From: Streptomyces sp. TSRI0107
Lineage (GTDB): Bacteria; Actinomycetota; Actinomycetes; Streptomycetales; Streptomycetaceae
Length of the DNA stretch: 64,000 nucleotides
Assembly: GCF_001905845.1 (NCBI RefSeq)
Contig: NZ_LIVZ01000007.1
Span: 248,001 to 312,000 of the forward strand
Reading direction: 5' to 3'
Positions 9,693 through 18,041 of this stretch are shown piece after piece; within the stretch, counting starts at the first letter, position 1; each line of letters opens with the position of its first letter. The notes beneath the pieces were generated by a model. That model did no database searches, was not told the DNA's origin, and was given only the letters and a program-made list of their open reading frames with translations. Both the position numbers and the translations under genes were made by a program.

Positions 9693-9709
9693 CTATGGTG
9701 AACGCCATG

Positions 9710-10054
9710 AGTGAAGAGACGCCCGACTTCAACGCCATGACCCGCGACATCGCGGAGGTCCCCGCGGTCGAGGTGATCGTGACGGTCGCCGTCAACCTGA
9801 TGAGCGCCGCCGCCGTGAAGCTCGGTCTGACCGAGGAGGGCGACAAGTACAAGGACCTCGACGAGGCCCGCAAGCTGATCCACGCCCTGGCCGGCCTGCT
9901 GGACGGCAGCGCGACCGAGATCAGCTCCTTCCACGCGGCGCCGCTGCGGGACGGCCTGAAGTCGCTGCAGCTGGCGTTCCGCGAGGCGTCCGTGGTCCCG
10001 GACGAGCCGGGCCAGGGGCCGGGCGAGAAGTACACCGGCCCGGTCTACGGCTAG
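9710..10054 (+). CDS. DUF1844 family protein
   Basis: A 114-residue protein starting MSEETPDFNAMTRDIAEVPA. It contains the family core VEVIVTVAVNLMSAAAVKLGL followed by DLDEARKLIHALAGLLDG. DUF1844 proteins are small, widespread in actinobacteria and of unknown function. In-frame starts also exist at 9695 (ATG) and 9698 (GTG); 9710 is preferred because conservation as remembered begins there, although its ribosome-binding site is weak. It is divergent from infC, an arrangement kept in Streptomyces, which hints at a link with translation, but that is speculation. Confidence 0.85.
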   Translation, partial: SEETPDFNAMTRDIAEVPAVEVIVTVAVNLMSAAAVKLGLTEEGDKYKDLDEARKLIHALAGLLDGSATEISSFHAAPLRDGLKSLQLAFREASVVPDEPGQGPGEKYTGPVYG

Positions 10055-10066
10055 GTCCTCAGCACA

Positions 10067-10798
10067 TCACCCGCGCACGTACAGGGGCTCGCCCGGCGGC
10101 GTGGTCCCGGCCGGCAGCAGTGCCAGGTCGAGGCCGCGTACCAGGCGGGCCCGCAGTGTCTCGTCGGCGGCGAGGCGCCGGGCGATCACCCGGGCGGCCG
10201 CGGCGGGCTCGGCGGCCGGGTCCAGGACGAGCGCGAGCGTGCCGTCGGCCTGGCCGGGGCCGAGGTGGGCGCGGACCACGGCGGGCTCGGCGGCGACGGC
10301 GGCTCGCACCGCCTCCAGGACGGCCGGATCGGCGAGCGGGTCGGTCGTCGTACGGCCCTCCGCGAGCGCCAGCAGCGCGGGCCCGGTCAGCTCGAACGGC
10401 ACGGGTCCGGCCAGGTCCAGCACGACCGTGTCGGCCTTCTCGTGGGCGGCGGCCTGGAGCGCCTGGTGCAGCGGTACGGCCACCGGGCGGGCCTGCGGGT
10501 CCCAGCGGGCCAGCGAGTCGGTGGAGGTGAACGCCGGGAGGGCGGTGCGGCCGCCCGCCTTGAGGGTGGGGACGGCCATGTCGCTGGTCTTCTCGCGGCG
10601 CAGCCCGTTCTCGTCCTCCTCGACCTCGCCGAGCACGGCGACGACGGGGACCAGCAGCCGGGCGCCCTTCAGTGCCTGGAGCACCGGCGCCAGGGCGGTG
10701 CGGTCCTCGGCCCAGGCCGCGAGCGCCGCGCTCAGCCGGGGGTCGGCGGAGCCGTCGTCGTCGGAGAAGCCGGGGTCGGGAATGTTCTTGTTCGCCAC
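10067..10798 (-). CDS. SseB-family protein
   Basis: A 243-residue protein beginning VANKNIPDPGFSDDDGSADP. The SseB N-terminal domain is suggested by LSAALAAWAEDRTALAPVLQ, ARLLVPVVAVLGEVEED and TALPAFTSTDSLARWDP, with a C-terminal SseB-like half (about 150-243). SseB proteins in other bacteria are accessory factors of unclear biochemical role. The GTG at 10798 is taken as start; another GTG is two codons upstream. Its stop lies 12 bp from the convergent DUF1844 stop, with no terminator between them. Confidence 0.8.
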   Translation of the reverse strand: MANKNIPDPGFSDDDGSADPRLSAALAAWAEDRTALAPVLQALKGARLLVPVVAVLGEVEEDENGLRREKTSDMAVPTLKAGGRTALPAFTSTDSLARWDPQARPVAVPLHQALQAAAHEKADTVVLDLAGPVPFELTGPALLALAEGRTTTDPLADPAVLEAVRAAVAAEPAVVRAHLGPGQADGTLALVLDPAAEPAAAARVIARRLAADETLRARLVRGLDLALLPAGTTPPGEPLYVRG

Positions 10799-10861
10799 GG
10801 TCACCGACCCTATCGGGGGGATGGGGGCGGAACGCGGGCGGGCTTGCCCCCCGGCCCCTTG

Positions 10862-10918
10862 AAGGATCGTCCCGCGGCTGGAGGATCGTCCTCCGGCTAG
10901 AGGATCGTCCTGCGGCCC
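10862..10918. repeat. three tandem 19-bp repeats across a gene end
   Basis: Three near-identical copies of GAGGATCGTCCTSCGGCTR occupy 10862-10880, 10881-10899 and 10900-10918. The last copy encodes the final residues of the subtilase and the second contains its stop codon, so the array appears to have grown at the 3' end of that gene. In the frame running past the stop it would encode repeats of an RSS-type peptide. Confidence 0.7.
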
Positions 10919-12069
10919 CGCCACAGGACCACCGCCGCGACGAGCAGCACCCCGCCGACGCTGCCGGCGAGGGCGCCCGCCCAGCCGGTGCCGTCGTCCC
11001 CGGGTTCGGCGGCGTCGGGGCCGGGGCCGAAGTACTCCTCGCCGTAGGCGGCCGAGCGCAGGTTCCCCGGCTTGAGGCGGCCGGCCTCCTCGATGGCGGC
11101 GGCCGGGTCGATGAAGCCGAAGCCGCGGGAGTCGTCGCGGCCGTCGGCCGGGGCATTGCGGGCGGTGTCTTCCAGAAGGCGCTTGATCTGCGCCGGGGTC
11201 AGGCCGGGGTGGGCCGCCTTGACCAGGGCGACGGCGCCTGAGACGAACGCGGCGGCGGCGCTGGTGCCCCAGCCCTCGTAGTACTTGCGGTCGGGGTCGG
11301 CGATGACGACGTCGACGCCGGGGGCGCTGACCGTGGAGTACCAGCGGCGGGTGGAGAAGGAGGCGCGGGTGCCGTACTTGTCGACGGCGGTCGCGGCGAT
11401 CACACCCGGGTAGGCGGCCGGGTAGGAGATGTGGTCGCCCTTCTCGCCGCCGTTGCCGGCCGAGGCGACGACGACGGCGCCCTTCTTCAGGGCGTACTGG
11501 ACGGCCTCGTCCTCGGCGGGCTCCGGGTGGGCGGAGGCAGAATCGTCGCCGAGGGAGAGGTTGATGACGTCGGCGCCCTGGTCGGCGGCCCAGCGGATGC
11601 CGGAGGCGAGGGCGTTGCCGCGGGTCTTGCGGGCCTTGCTCCGGGCGGGGTCGCCGTCCTCCAGGATCACCCGGACGGGGAGGATCTTCGCGGCGGGCGC
11701 GATGCCCATGACGCCGTCGGTGCCGCCGTAGCCGTGTCCGTGGCCGGCGATGATCCCGGCCATGGCCGTGCCGTGCCGGGCCCAGGCGCGGTCGCCCCGG
11801 TCGGCGCCGAAGCCGACCATGTCCCTGCCGGTCAGGACGTTCCCGGCGAGGTCGGGGTGGGTGGCGTCGACGCCGGTGTCGAGGACGGCGACGGTGATGC
11901 CGGCGCCCTTGGTGGTCTGCCAGGCCTGCCGGGTGTGCAGGGCGTCCAGGGCCCACTGCTTGGCGCGGATGCCGTCGGCGTGCGCGGCGGTGGGCGGGAC
12001 GAGGGCGAGGGAGGCGGCCAGGAGAGCGCTGAGCACGGCGGCCCGGTGGGTCGTACGGCGGCGGGTCAT
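10897..12069 (-). CDS. mycosin-like S8 serine protease, membrane-anchored
   Basis: A 390-residue subtilase. It has a signal peptide (RAAVLSALLAASLALVPPTAAHA), a catalytic domain with the triad Asp in VLDTGVDATHPDL, His in RHGTAMAGIIAGHG and Ser in GTSAAAAFVSGAVAL, the oxyanion Asn in SAGNGGEKGD, and a single C-terminal transmembrane helix followed by RGRRTIL. This is the architecture of type VII secretion-associated mycosins, with the active site outside the membrane. No ESX genes lie nearby. Its ATG overlaps the stop of the upstream proline-rich membrane protein gene (ATGA), so the two are probably co-translated and may work together. Confidence 0.9.
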   Translation of the reverse strand: MTRRRTTHRAAVLSALLAASLALVPPTAAHADGIRAKQWALDALHTRQAWQTTKGAGITVAVLDTGVDATHPDLAGNVLTGRDMVGFGADRGDRAWARHGTAMAGIIAGHGHGYGGTDGVMGIAPAAKILPVRVILEDGDPARSKARKTRGNALASGIRWAADQGADVINLSLGDDSASAHPEPAEDEAVQYALKKGAVVVASAGNGGEKGDHISYPAAYPGVIAATAVDKYGTRASFSTRRWYSTVSAPGVDVVIADPDRKYYEGWGTSAAAAFVSGAVALVKAAHPGLTPAQIKRLLEDTARNAPADGRDDSRGFGFIDPAAAIEEAGRLKPGNLRSAAYGEEYFGPGPDAAEPGDDGTGWAGALAGSVGGVLLVAAVVLWRGRRTIL

Positions 12070-13427
12070 GAGGGCTGCTCCGTGGCGGCGACGACGGACT
12101 TGCGCAGGCCCCGCTCGACTCGGTCGGCGAGGCCCTTCGCCTCGTGGCCGAGGCCTGCCTGGGCGGGGGCGGTGGTGGCGCCGGAGCGCATCGCGTCGGC
12201 GGCGGGCTGCGGCTCGTCCACGGCGCGGCCGTCGGCCCAGCCGGAGACGGCGTAGACGACGACGGGCGCGTCGGTGAGGACGGAGACGGTCCACGAGGCG
12301 CGCTGGGCGTCGCCGAAGCCGGCGGCGACGGTGCCCTTCGCGGCGTACGGGCGGGGCATCAGGTCGGTACGGCGGCGCAGGCCCTCGTCCTCGAACCGTG
12401 CCTGAAGGGCGCGCATGGCGGCCGCGTCGGCCTTGGTGAAGAGCAGCCCGACGGTGGTGACGTGGCTCTGGGTGGCGTCGGTGTAGGTGGCGCGCAGCAG
12501 GCGCTGGCAGCCGACGGGGGCGAAAGCCTTGCGCAGCAGCGGGTCGAAGGCGTCGGCGCAGTCGGCGTCGGGGGCGACGGCGATCCTGGTCCAGGTGCGG
12601 TCGGCCTCGCCGGGGCCGGCGCCGGTGCCCGTGACGGTGCGCGGGAACAGCTGGTCGACGGGCACGTTGTGCCAGAGTCCGGCGGCCGTGGCGAACGCGC
12701 CGCGCTCCCCCGCGTCCGTGGAGTCGCCGGCCAGCCAGCTGCCCGTGACGGCACCGCCGATGAGGCCGAGCCCGAGCACGACGCAGGCGGCGGCCGCGAC
12801 GGTCTGCCGCCGCACCCGGCCGCCGGGCGGCGGAAGCGGACGGTCGTCGCCGAAGGCGTGGGGCATCGCGGTTCGGGGTGCGGGCGGGGCGCTCCAGGAG
12901 TGCGGGGGGTTCGGCGCCGGGGTCGCCGACGTCATCGAGCCGGTCCCGGACGAGGTCGGGCTCTGCGGTGGGTGCGCCGGGGGGCGGCCGGGATGGCGCG
13001 GCACGGACCCGGCCTGCGACCGGGCGGCGGGTACGCCTGTCCGGGGGCGGGGTTCCGGAGTCCCGGCGCGCGGGCGGGGCGCCTGCGGTGCCGGGTGGTG
13101 TACCGATTCGGCCGGTGCGGGGGCTGCGGGGTCCGGTGTCTCCGGCGGGACGGGGCGCAGGCGGGTCGTGCGTTCCGTGGCCGTCTCGGCGGGGGCGTCG
13201 GCGGAGCGGGGCGGTACGGGGCCGCGGGCCGCCGGGGGCGGCAGGTCCGGGAAGCGGGCCGAGGCGGCCGGCGGGGGCGGGGTGAGGGAGGCATCCGCCT
13301 GCGAACGCGGGGTCTGTGGGGGCCTGGTGCCGCCGTCGGCGGGGGCCGTGGGGTTCGCGGCCGGTCGCTCGTCCGGTGGGGAGTCGGGGCGCGGTGGGAT
13401 GGGAGCGTGCCGCGCTTCCGTGCTCAT
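12066..13427 (-). CDS. proline-rich single-pass membrane protein
   Basis: A 453-residue protein of unknown function. Residues 1-about 205 are proline- and alanine-rich and probably disordered. One transmembrane helix follows (TVAAAACVVLGLGLIGGAVTG) and then an extracellular domain of about 200 residues containing two cysteines (DADCADAFDPLL and VGCQRLLRATYTD). The ATG at 13427 is preceded by a GGGGGG ribosome-binding site; an open frame continues to 13529 but has no better start. Coupled to the mycosin-like protease by a 4-bp overlap, it could be a substrate, adaptor or regulator of that protease; nothing in the sequence decides this. Confidence 0.8.
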   Translation of the reverse strand: MSTEARHAPIPPRPDSPPDERPAANPTAPADGGTRPPQTPRSQADASLTPPPPAASARFPDLPPPAARGPVPPRSADAPAETATERTTRLRPVPPETPDPAAPAPAESVHHPAPQAPRPRAGTPEPRPRTGVPAARSQAGSVPRHPGRPPAHPPQSPTSSGTGSMTSATPAPNPPHSWSAPPAPRTAMPHAFGDDRPLPPPGGRVRRQTVAAAACVVLGLGLIGGAVTGSWLAGDSTDAGERGAFATAAGLWHNVPVDQLFPRTVTGTGAGPGEADRTWTRIAVAPDADCADAFDPLLRKAFAPVGCQRLLRATYTDATQSHVTTVGLLFTKADAAAMRALQARFEDEGLRRRTDLMPRPYAAKGTVAAGFGDAQRASWTVSVLTDAPVVVYAVSGWADGRAVDEPQPAADAMRSGATTAPAQAGLGHEAKGLADRVERGLRKSVVAATEQPS

Positions 13428-13668
13428 GCACCCCCCGTTTCCTCGTGCCCGGGCCCGTCTCCACGTACGCGGCTCGTCCTCACATCGCACGCATACCCGC
13501 ACGGATGGACCGCCATCCGGCGGGGGCATCCCCGCGGGGCCGTTCCGACATGCGTGCGCGTCACTCTACGGGTTGCCCGCGCCGATGCGGGAACCAGTCC
13601 ACGACCGCGGGGCATCTGCCCGGAACATCCCCCTACCCTGCGGTAATCCTGTCTGGCAGGCTGCGCTC

Positions 13669-14871
13669 ATGACTGCGCGTGCCGCCGACCGGGCCCGTTA
13701 CGACCGGGCCACCGCCCATCTCGACGCTCCTGTGGCGATCGTGGACCTGGACGCCTTCGACGCCAACGCGGACGACCTGGTCCGCCGGGCCGGGGGCAAG
13801 CCGATCCGGGTGGCCAGCAAGTCCGTGCGCTGCCGGGCCCTGCTGGAACGCGTGCTGGCGAAGGACGGTTTCGCGGGCGTCATGTCCTTCACGCTCGCCG
13901 AGTCGCTGTGGCTGGCCCGTTCCGGTTTCGAGGACGTGCTGCTGGCCTATCCGTCCGCCGACCGCGCCGGTTTCGCCGAGCTGACGAGCGACCCGAAGCT
14001 GGCCGCCGCGGTGACCGTGATGGTCGACGATCCGGCGCAGCTGACGCTGATCGACCGGGCGCGGGACGGCGGGCGTGAAGTGGTGCGGGTCTGCCTGGAG
14101 TTGGACACCTCGCTGCGGCTGTTCGGGGGCCGGGTCCGGGTCGGCGCGCGGCGCTCCCCGCTGCACTCCCCCGCCCAGGTCGCCGAGCTGGCGCGGGCGG
14201 TGGACCGGCGGCCGGGGTTCGAGGTCGTGGGGATCATGGCGTACGAGGGTCATGTCGCCGGGGTCGGGGACGCGGTGGCGGGGCGGCCGGTGCGCTCGCG
14301 TGCGGTGCGGCTGATGCAGGCGGCGGCCCGCCGGGAGCTGGCCGAGCGGCGGGCGGCGGTGGTGCGCGCGGTGCGGGCGGTCGTGCCGGGTCTGGAGTTC
14401 GTCAACGGCGGCGGCACGGGCAGCGTGCAGTACACGGCGGCGGAGGACGCGGTGACCGAGATCGCGGCCGGGTCGGGGCTGTACGTGCCGCGGCTGTTCG
14501 ACAACTACACGTCGTTCAGCGGGCGTCCGGCGGCGCTGTTCGCGCAGCCGGTGGTGCGGCGGCCGGGGGTGGGCGTGGTGACGGTGCTCGGCGGGGGCTA
14601 TCCGGCGTCGGGCGCGGCCGGGTGGGACCGGCTGCCGGTGCCGTGTCTGCCGGAGGGGCTGCGCTACGACCCGCAGGAGGGGCCCGGCGAGGTGCAGACG
14701 CCGCTGCTCGGTTCCCCGGCCGACGATCTGCTGATCGGCGACAAGGTGTGGTTCCGGCACGCGAAGGCCGGTGAGCTGTGCGAGCGGTTCGACTCGCTGC
14801 ACCTGGTCGAGGGCGACCGGGTGACGGCCACCGTGCCGACGTACCGGGGCGAGGGGCGTACGTTCCTCTAG
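13669..14871 (+). CDS. PLP-dependent amino acid deaminase/aldolase
   Basis: A 400-residue fold-type III PLP enzyme of the alanine racemase N-terminal/D-threonine aldolase family. The PLP lysine is probably in KPIRVASKSVRCRALLERVL. Further family features are IMAYEGHVAGVGD, VNGGGTGSVQY and the C-terminal metal-binding-like part KVWFRHAKAGELCERFDSLH. Such enzymes cleave or dehydrate D-hydroxyamino acids; the substrate cannot be inferred. It is a single gene, divergent from the protease pair and convergent with the next gene. Confidence 0.85.
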   Translation: MTARAADRARYDRATAHLDAPVAIVDLDAFDANADDLVRRAGGKPIRVASKSVRCRALLERVLAKDGFAGVMSFTLAESLWLARSGFEDVLLAYPSADRAGFAELTSDPKLAAAVTVMVDDPAQLTLIDRARDGGREVVRVCLELDTSLRLFGGRVRVGARRSPLHSPAQVAELARAVDRRPGFEVVGIMAYEGHVAGVGDAVAGRPVRSRAVRLMQAAARRELAERRAAVVRAVRAVVPGLEFVNGGGTGSVQYTAAEDAVTEIAAGSGLYVPRLFDNYTSFSGRPAALFAQPVVRRPGVGVVTVLGGGYPASGAAGWDRLPVPCLPEGLRYDPQEGPGEVQTPLLGSPADDLLIGDKVWFRHAKAGELCERFDSLHLVEGDRVTATVPTYRGEGRTFL

Positions 14872-14895
14872 GAGTGACCGGCTGGGAGAGGCCGG

Positions 14896-15858
14896 CTAGG
14901 AGGGGCCGACGCTGCTGCCGACGCCTCCGCTCCCGCCGGTGTCGCCGAGTACGCGGATGCCCTTGGTGATGACGTCCATCTCGGCGAGCGGCGGGCCGTC
15001 CTCGCCCGCGTCGAAGACGTAGCGGACGATGACCGGCGACTCGGTGCCGACGCTGGACTGGAAGGCGAGGGACTGGACGTAGCCGCCGGGCCCGTCCGCG
15101 GTCCTGACCCGCCAGCGCACGAAGTACCCGGCGCGGCCGGCCACCGCGACCGGCCCGGAGTCGACCAGTTGGTGGGACTCGATGCCGCCGTAGGGGCGCC
15201 GGTCGAGGGCGTCGCGGTCGTAGGCCTCGTCGGCGGCGTCGGCTATGTCGCCCTCGGCCAGGGCCTTGGGCGAGGTCTCGTCGTTCTCGGTGACCGTGCG
15301 GGAGAAGACCATGCCGTGCCGGCAGACGCCGATGCCGCTGGGGCAGTCGTAGGTGCCGTCGGTGGTCATCACGACGTTCTCCTGGCTGACGTTGCGGGGA
15401 CGGACCCAGCCGGCGGGCAGCGGGAAGGTGATGCCGTTGAGCTGGTCCTCGACGACGGCCGGGTCGTCGCCGGACGGCTCGGAGGCGGTGCGGGACGGTG
15501 CCGGCGCGGGCGGCTGCGAGGTGGTGCCCGGCACGAGTGTCGGGCTGGGGCCGGCGACCGGGCCGCCGCCGTCGTCGCCGTCGCCCGTCGCGTCGTCCTG
15601 CAGGAAGACGGCGCCCGTGACGATCGCCGCGACCAGCACGGCCCCGGCGACGGTGAGGGCCATGGCCCTGGACCGCGCGGAGCCGCCGCCCACGGTGGCG
15701 GGGGGCGGCGGCCCGGGGAGCGGCGGCGGGCCCGGTACCGGGTGCCCGGCGGGTTCCGGGGCCCGCTGGTGCTCGGTCCAGGCCGTGCCGTCCCACCATC
15801 GCTCGGCGTGCGGAGCCGTGGGGTCGCGATACCAGCCGGGCGGCGGTGTCATGCTCAT
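14896..15858 (-). CDS. DUF2510 membrane protein
   Basis: A 320-residue protein. The N terminus is a DUF2510 motif (PPGWYRDPTAPHAERWWDG, TAWTEH), then a proline linker, one transmembrane helix (AMALTVAGAVLVAAIVTGAVF) and an extracytoplasmic domain of about 200 residues (TFPLPAGWVRPRN, CPSGIGVCRHG) with a possible disulfide. Function unknown; DUF2510 is a small cytoplasmic domain found on many actinobacterial membrane proteins. The ATG at 15858 is used; a second ATG two codons in is also possible. Confidence 0.8.
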   Translation of the reverse strand: MSMTPPPGWYRDPTAPHAERWWDGTAWTEHQRAPEPAGHPVPGPPPLPGPPPPATVGGGSARSRAMALTVAGAVLVAAIVTGAVFLQDDATGDGDDGGGPVAGPSPTLVPGTTSQPPAPAPSRTASEPSGDDPAVVEDQLNGITFPLPAGWVRPRNVSQENVVMTTDGTYDCPSGIGVCRHGMVFSRTVTENDETSPKALAEGDIADAADEAYDRDALDRRPYGGIESHQLVDSGPVAVAGRAGYFVRWRVRTADGPGGYVQSLAFQSSVGTESPVIVRYVFDAGEDGPPLAEMDVITKGIRVLGDTGGSGGVGSSVGPS

Positions 15859-15881
15859 ATCCCGGCACTGTAGGCCCAGAA

Positions 15882-16664
15882 CTACAGCGGTGTGACGTAC
15901 GCCCCCGAGATCCCGCCGTCCACCAGGAAGTCGCTGGCGTTGACGAAGGAGGAGTCGTCGCTGGCGAGGAAGGCGACGGCGGCGGCGATCTCCTCGGCCT
16001 CGGCGAACCGGCCGAGCGGGATGTGGACGAGGCGGCGCGCGGCCCGCTCCGGGTCCTTGGCGAACAGCTCCTGCAGCAGCGGGGTGTTGACCGGCCCCGG
16101 GCACAGCGCGTTCACGCGGATGCCCTCGCGGGCGAACTGCACGCCCAGCTCCCGCGACATGGCGAGGACGCCGCCCTTGGACGCGGTGTACGAGATCTGG
16201 CTGGTTGCCGCTCCCATCCTCGCCACGAACGACGCCGTGTTGATGATGGAGCCCTTGCCCTGGCGCCGCATGTAGGGGATGGCGGCCTTGCAGCACAGGT
16301 AGACGGAGGTGAGGTTGACCTCCTGGACCCGCTTCCAGGCCTCCAGGCCGGTCTCCAGGATGGAGTCGTCGTCGGGCGGGGAGATCCCGGCGTTGTTGAA
16401 GGCGATGTCGACGCTGCCGTAGGTGTCGTACGCCGTCCTGAACAGCGCCTCGACCTGTTCGGGGTCGGTGACGTCGACCTTGACGAAGATGCCGCCGGTC
16501 TCCTCGGCGGCCGCCTTGCCGCGGGCCTCGTCGACGTCGCCGCAGACGACGTGCGCGCCCTCGGAGGCGAGCCGGCGGACGGTGGCGAGGCCGATGCCGC
16601 TGCCGGCTCCGGTGACGACGGCGGTGCGGCCGACCAGCCGGCGGCAGATGATCTCTTCGGTCAC
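15882..16664 (-). CDS. short-chain dehydrogenase/reductase in the gamma-glutamyl catabolic cluster
   Basis: A 260-residue classical SDR. It has the NAD(P) motif TGAGSGIGLA, the NNAG motif, and the catalytic Ser in NTASFVARMG with YTASK (Tyr-Lys). The acidic residue after strand 2 (GDVDEAR) suggests NAD. It starts with GTG at 16664, overlapping the stop of the aldehyde dehydrogenase gene (GTGA), and so is the third gene of glnA4-aldehyde dehydrogenase-SDR. In this operon it may handle an alcohol or hydroxy-acid intermediate of ethanolamine or amine catabolism, but this is inferred. Confidence 0.88.
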   Translation of the reverse strand: MTEEIICRRLVGRTAVVTGAGSGIGLATVRRLASEGAHVVCGDVDEARGKAAAEETGGIFVKVDVTDPEQVEALFRTAYDTYGSVDIAFNNAGISPPDDDSILETGLEAWKRVQEVNLTSVYLCCKAAIPYMRRQGKGSIINTASFVARMGAATSQISYTASKGGVLAMSRELGVQFAREGIRVNALCPGPVNTPLLQELFAKDPERAARRLVHIPLGRFAEAEEIAAAVAFLASDDSSFVNASDFLVDGGISGAYVTPL

Positions 16665-18034
16665 TGTGCGGGGCCCTCCGTACTGATGAAGACGTTCTTG
16701 GTCTCGGTGAAGGCGGTCAGGGCGTCGGGGCCGAGTTCGCGGCCGACGCCGGACTGCTTGAAGCCGCCGAACGGGGTCCAGTAGCGGACGCTGGAGTGGG
16801 AGTTGACGGAGAGGTTGCCGGCCCGCACGGCCTGGGAGACGCGCAGGGCGCGGCCGACGTCGCGGGTCCAGATGGACCCGGAGAGGCCGTAGTCGGTGGC
16901 GTTGGCCAGGGTCACGGCCTCCGCCTCGTCGTCGAAGGGGAGGACGACGGCGACCGGGCCGAAGACCTCCTCCACGGCCACGCGTGCGCGCGGGCCGACG
17001 CCGGTGAGGACGGTGGGCGGGAACCAGAAGCCGGGGCCTTCGGGGGCCTTGCCGCGGATGCCGGGTGCGTCCGGGTCGACGTACGAGCGCACCCGGTCCA
17101 GCTGGCCGCGGGAGATGAGCGGGCCCATGTCCGTGCTCTCGTCGGCCGGGTCGCCGACGCGCACCGCCTCGATCGCGGGGGCCAGCAGTTCCAGGAAGCG
17201 GTCGTACGCGGTGCGCTGGACGAGGATGCGGGTGCGGGCGCAGCAGTCCTGGCCGGAGTTGTCGAGGAAGGACATGGGGGCGGCGGCCGCGGCGGCCTCC
17301 AGGTCGGCGTCGGCGAAGACGATGTTGGGGCTCTTGCCGCCGAGTTCGAGAGTGACGCGTTTGAGGTGGGCGGCGCCCTTCACCAGCACCTGCTTGCCGA
17401 CGGCCGTGGACCCGGTGAACACGATCTTCGCCACGCCCGGGTGCCGGACGAGCGCGTCGCCCGCGACGGGGCCGTGGCCGGGCAGCACCTGGAAAAGGTG
17501 CTCGGGCAGGCCTGCCTCCAGGGCCAGTTCGGCGAGCCGCAGCGCGGTGAGCGGGGTGGTCTCGGCGGGTTTGAGGAGCACCGCGTTGCCCGCCGCGAGG
17601 GCGGGGGCCGTGCCCCAGGCGGCGATCGGCATCGGAAAGTTCCAGGGCGCGATCACGCCGACGACGCCGAGCGGTTCGAGGATCGTGACGTCGAGGCCGC
17701 CGGGGACCGGGATCTGGCGGCCGGTGAGCCGTTCCACTCCCCCGGCCGCGTAGTCGAGCAGGTCGCGGACGTTGCCCGCCTCCCAGCGGGCGTTGCCGAG
17801 GACGTGACCGGCCTCCCGCACCTCCAGCCGGGCGAGTTCTTCGAGGTGGTCGTCGACGGTGACGGCGAACCGGCGCAGCAGCCGGGCCCGGTCGCCCGGG
17901 GGCAGCGCGGCCCACGCGGTCTGCGCCTTCGCCGCCCGTACGACCGCCCGGTCCACGTCCTCGGCCGTGGCGGCGGGGACGGTGGCGACGACCTCCTCGG
18001 TCGCGGGGTTGAGTACCTCGAGGGTCACGGTCAC
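16661..18034 (-). CDS. aldehyde dehydrogenase of the gamma-glutamyl pathway
   Basis: A 457-residue NAD(P)-dependent aldehyde dehydrogenase. Visible motifs are PWNFPMPIAAWGTAPALAAG, FTGSTAVGKQVL, the general base in VTLELGGKSPNIVFAD and the catalytic Cys in SFLDNSGQDCCARTRIL. It starts with GTG at 18034, only 7 bp after the glnA4 stop, and overlaps the SDR gene, so the three are one operon. By analogy with Puu-type pathways it should oxidise a gamma-glutamyl aldehyde (for example gamma-glutamylacetaldehyde) to the acid. Substrate identity is inference from the neighbouring synthetase. Confidence 0.9.
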   Translation of the reverse strand: MTVTLEVLNPATEEVVATVPAATAEDVDRAVVRAAKAQTAWAALPPGDRARLLRRFAVTVDDHLEELARLEVREAGHVLGNARWEAGNVRDLLDYAAGGVERLTGRQIPVPGGLDVTILEPLGVVGVIAPWNFPMPIAAWGTAPALAAGNAVLLKPAETTPLTALRLAELALEAGLPEHLFQVLPGHGPVAGDALVRHPGVAKIVFTGSTAVGKQVLVKGAAHLKRVTLELGGKSPNIVFADADLEAAAAAAPMSFLDNSGQDCCARTRILVQRTAYDRFLELLAPAIEAVRVGDPADESTDMGPLISRGQLDRVRSYVDPDAPGIRGKAPEGPGFWFPPTVLTGVGPRARVAVEEVFGPVAVVLPFDDEAEAVTLANATDYGLSGSIWTRDVGRALRVSQAVRAGNLSVNSHSSVRYWTPFGGFKQSGVGRELGPDALTAFTETKNVFISTEGPAQ

Positions 18035-18041
18035 GGGGTCC

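Larger units (their letters stand above)
9323..9694 (-). promoter_or_regulatory. structured 5' leader of infC-rpmI-rplT
   Basis: This 370-bp gap separates infC from the divergent DUF1844 gene and holds no gene. In the infC direction it contains an unusually dense set of secondary structures: an 11-bp hairpin with one bulge (9528-9553), an intrinsic terminator (9408-9438), a short GTTAG-N2-CTAAC hairpin (9383-9394) and the AGGAGG-AUC start. This layout matches a transcription attenuator controlling the initiation-factor and ribosomal-protein operon, as L20 leaders do in Firmicutes. Where transcription starts is unknown; a weak TTGTGC-17-TAACGA promoter also lies after the terminator, so attenuation is inference. 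Confidence 0.5.
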
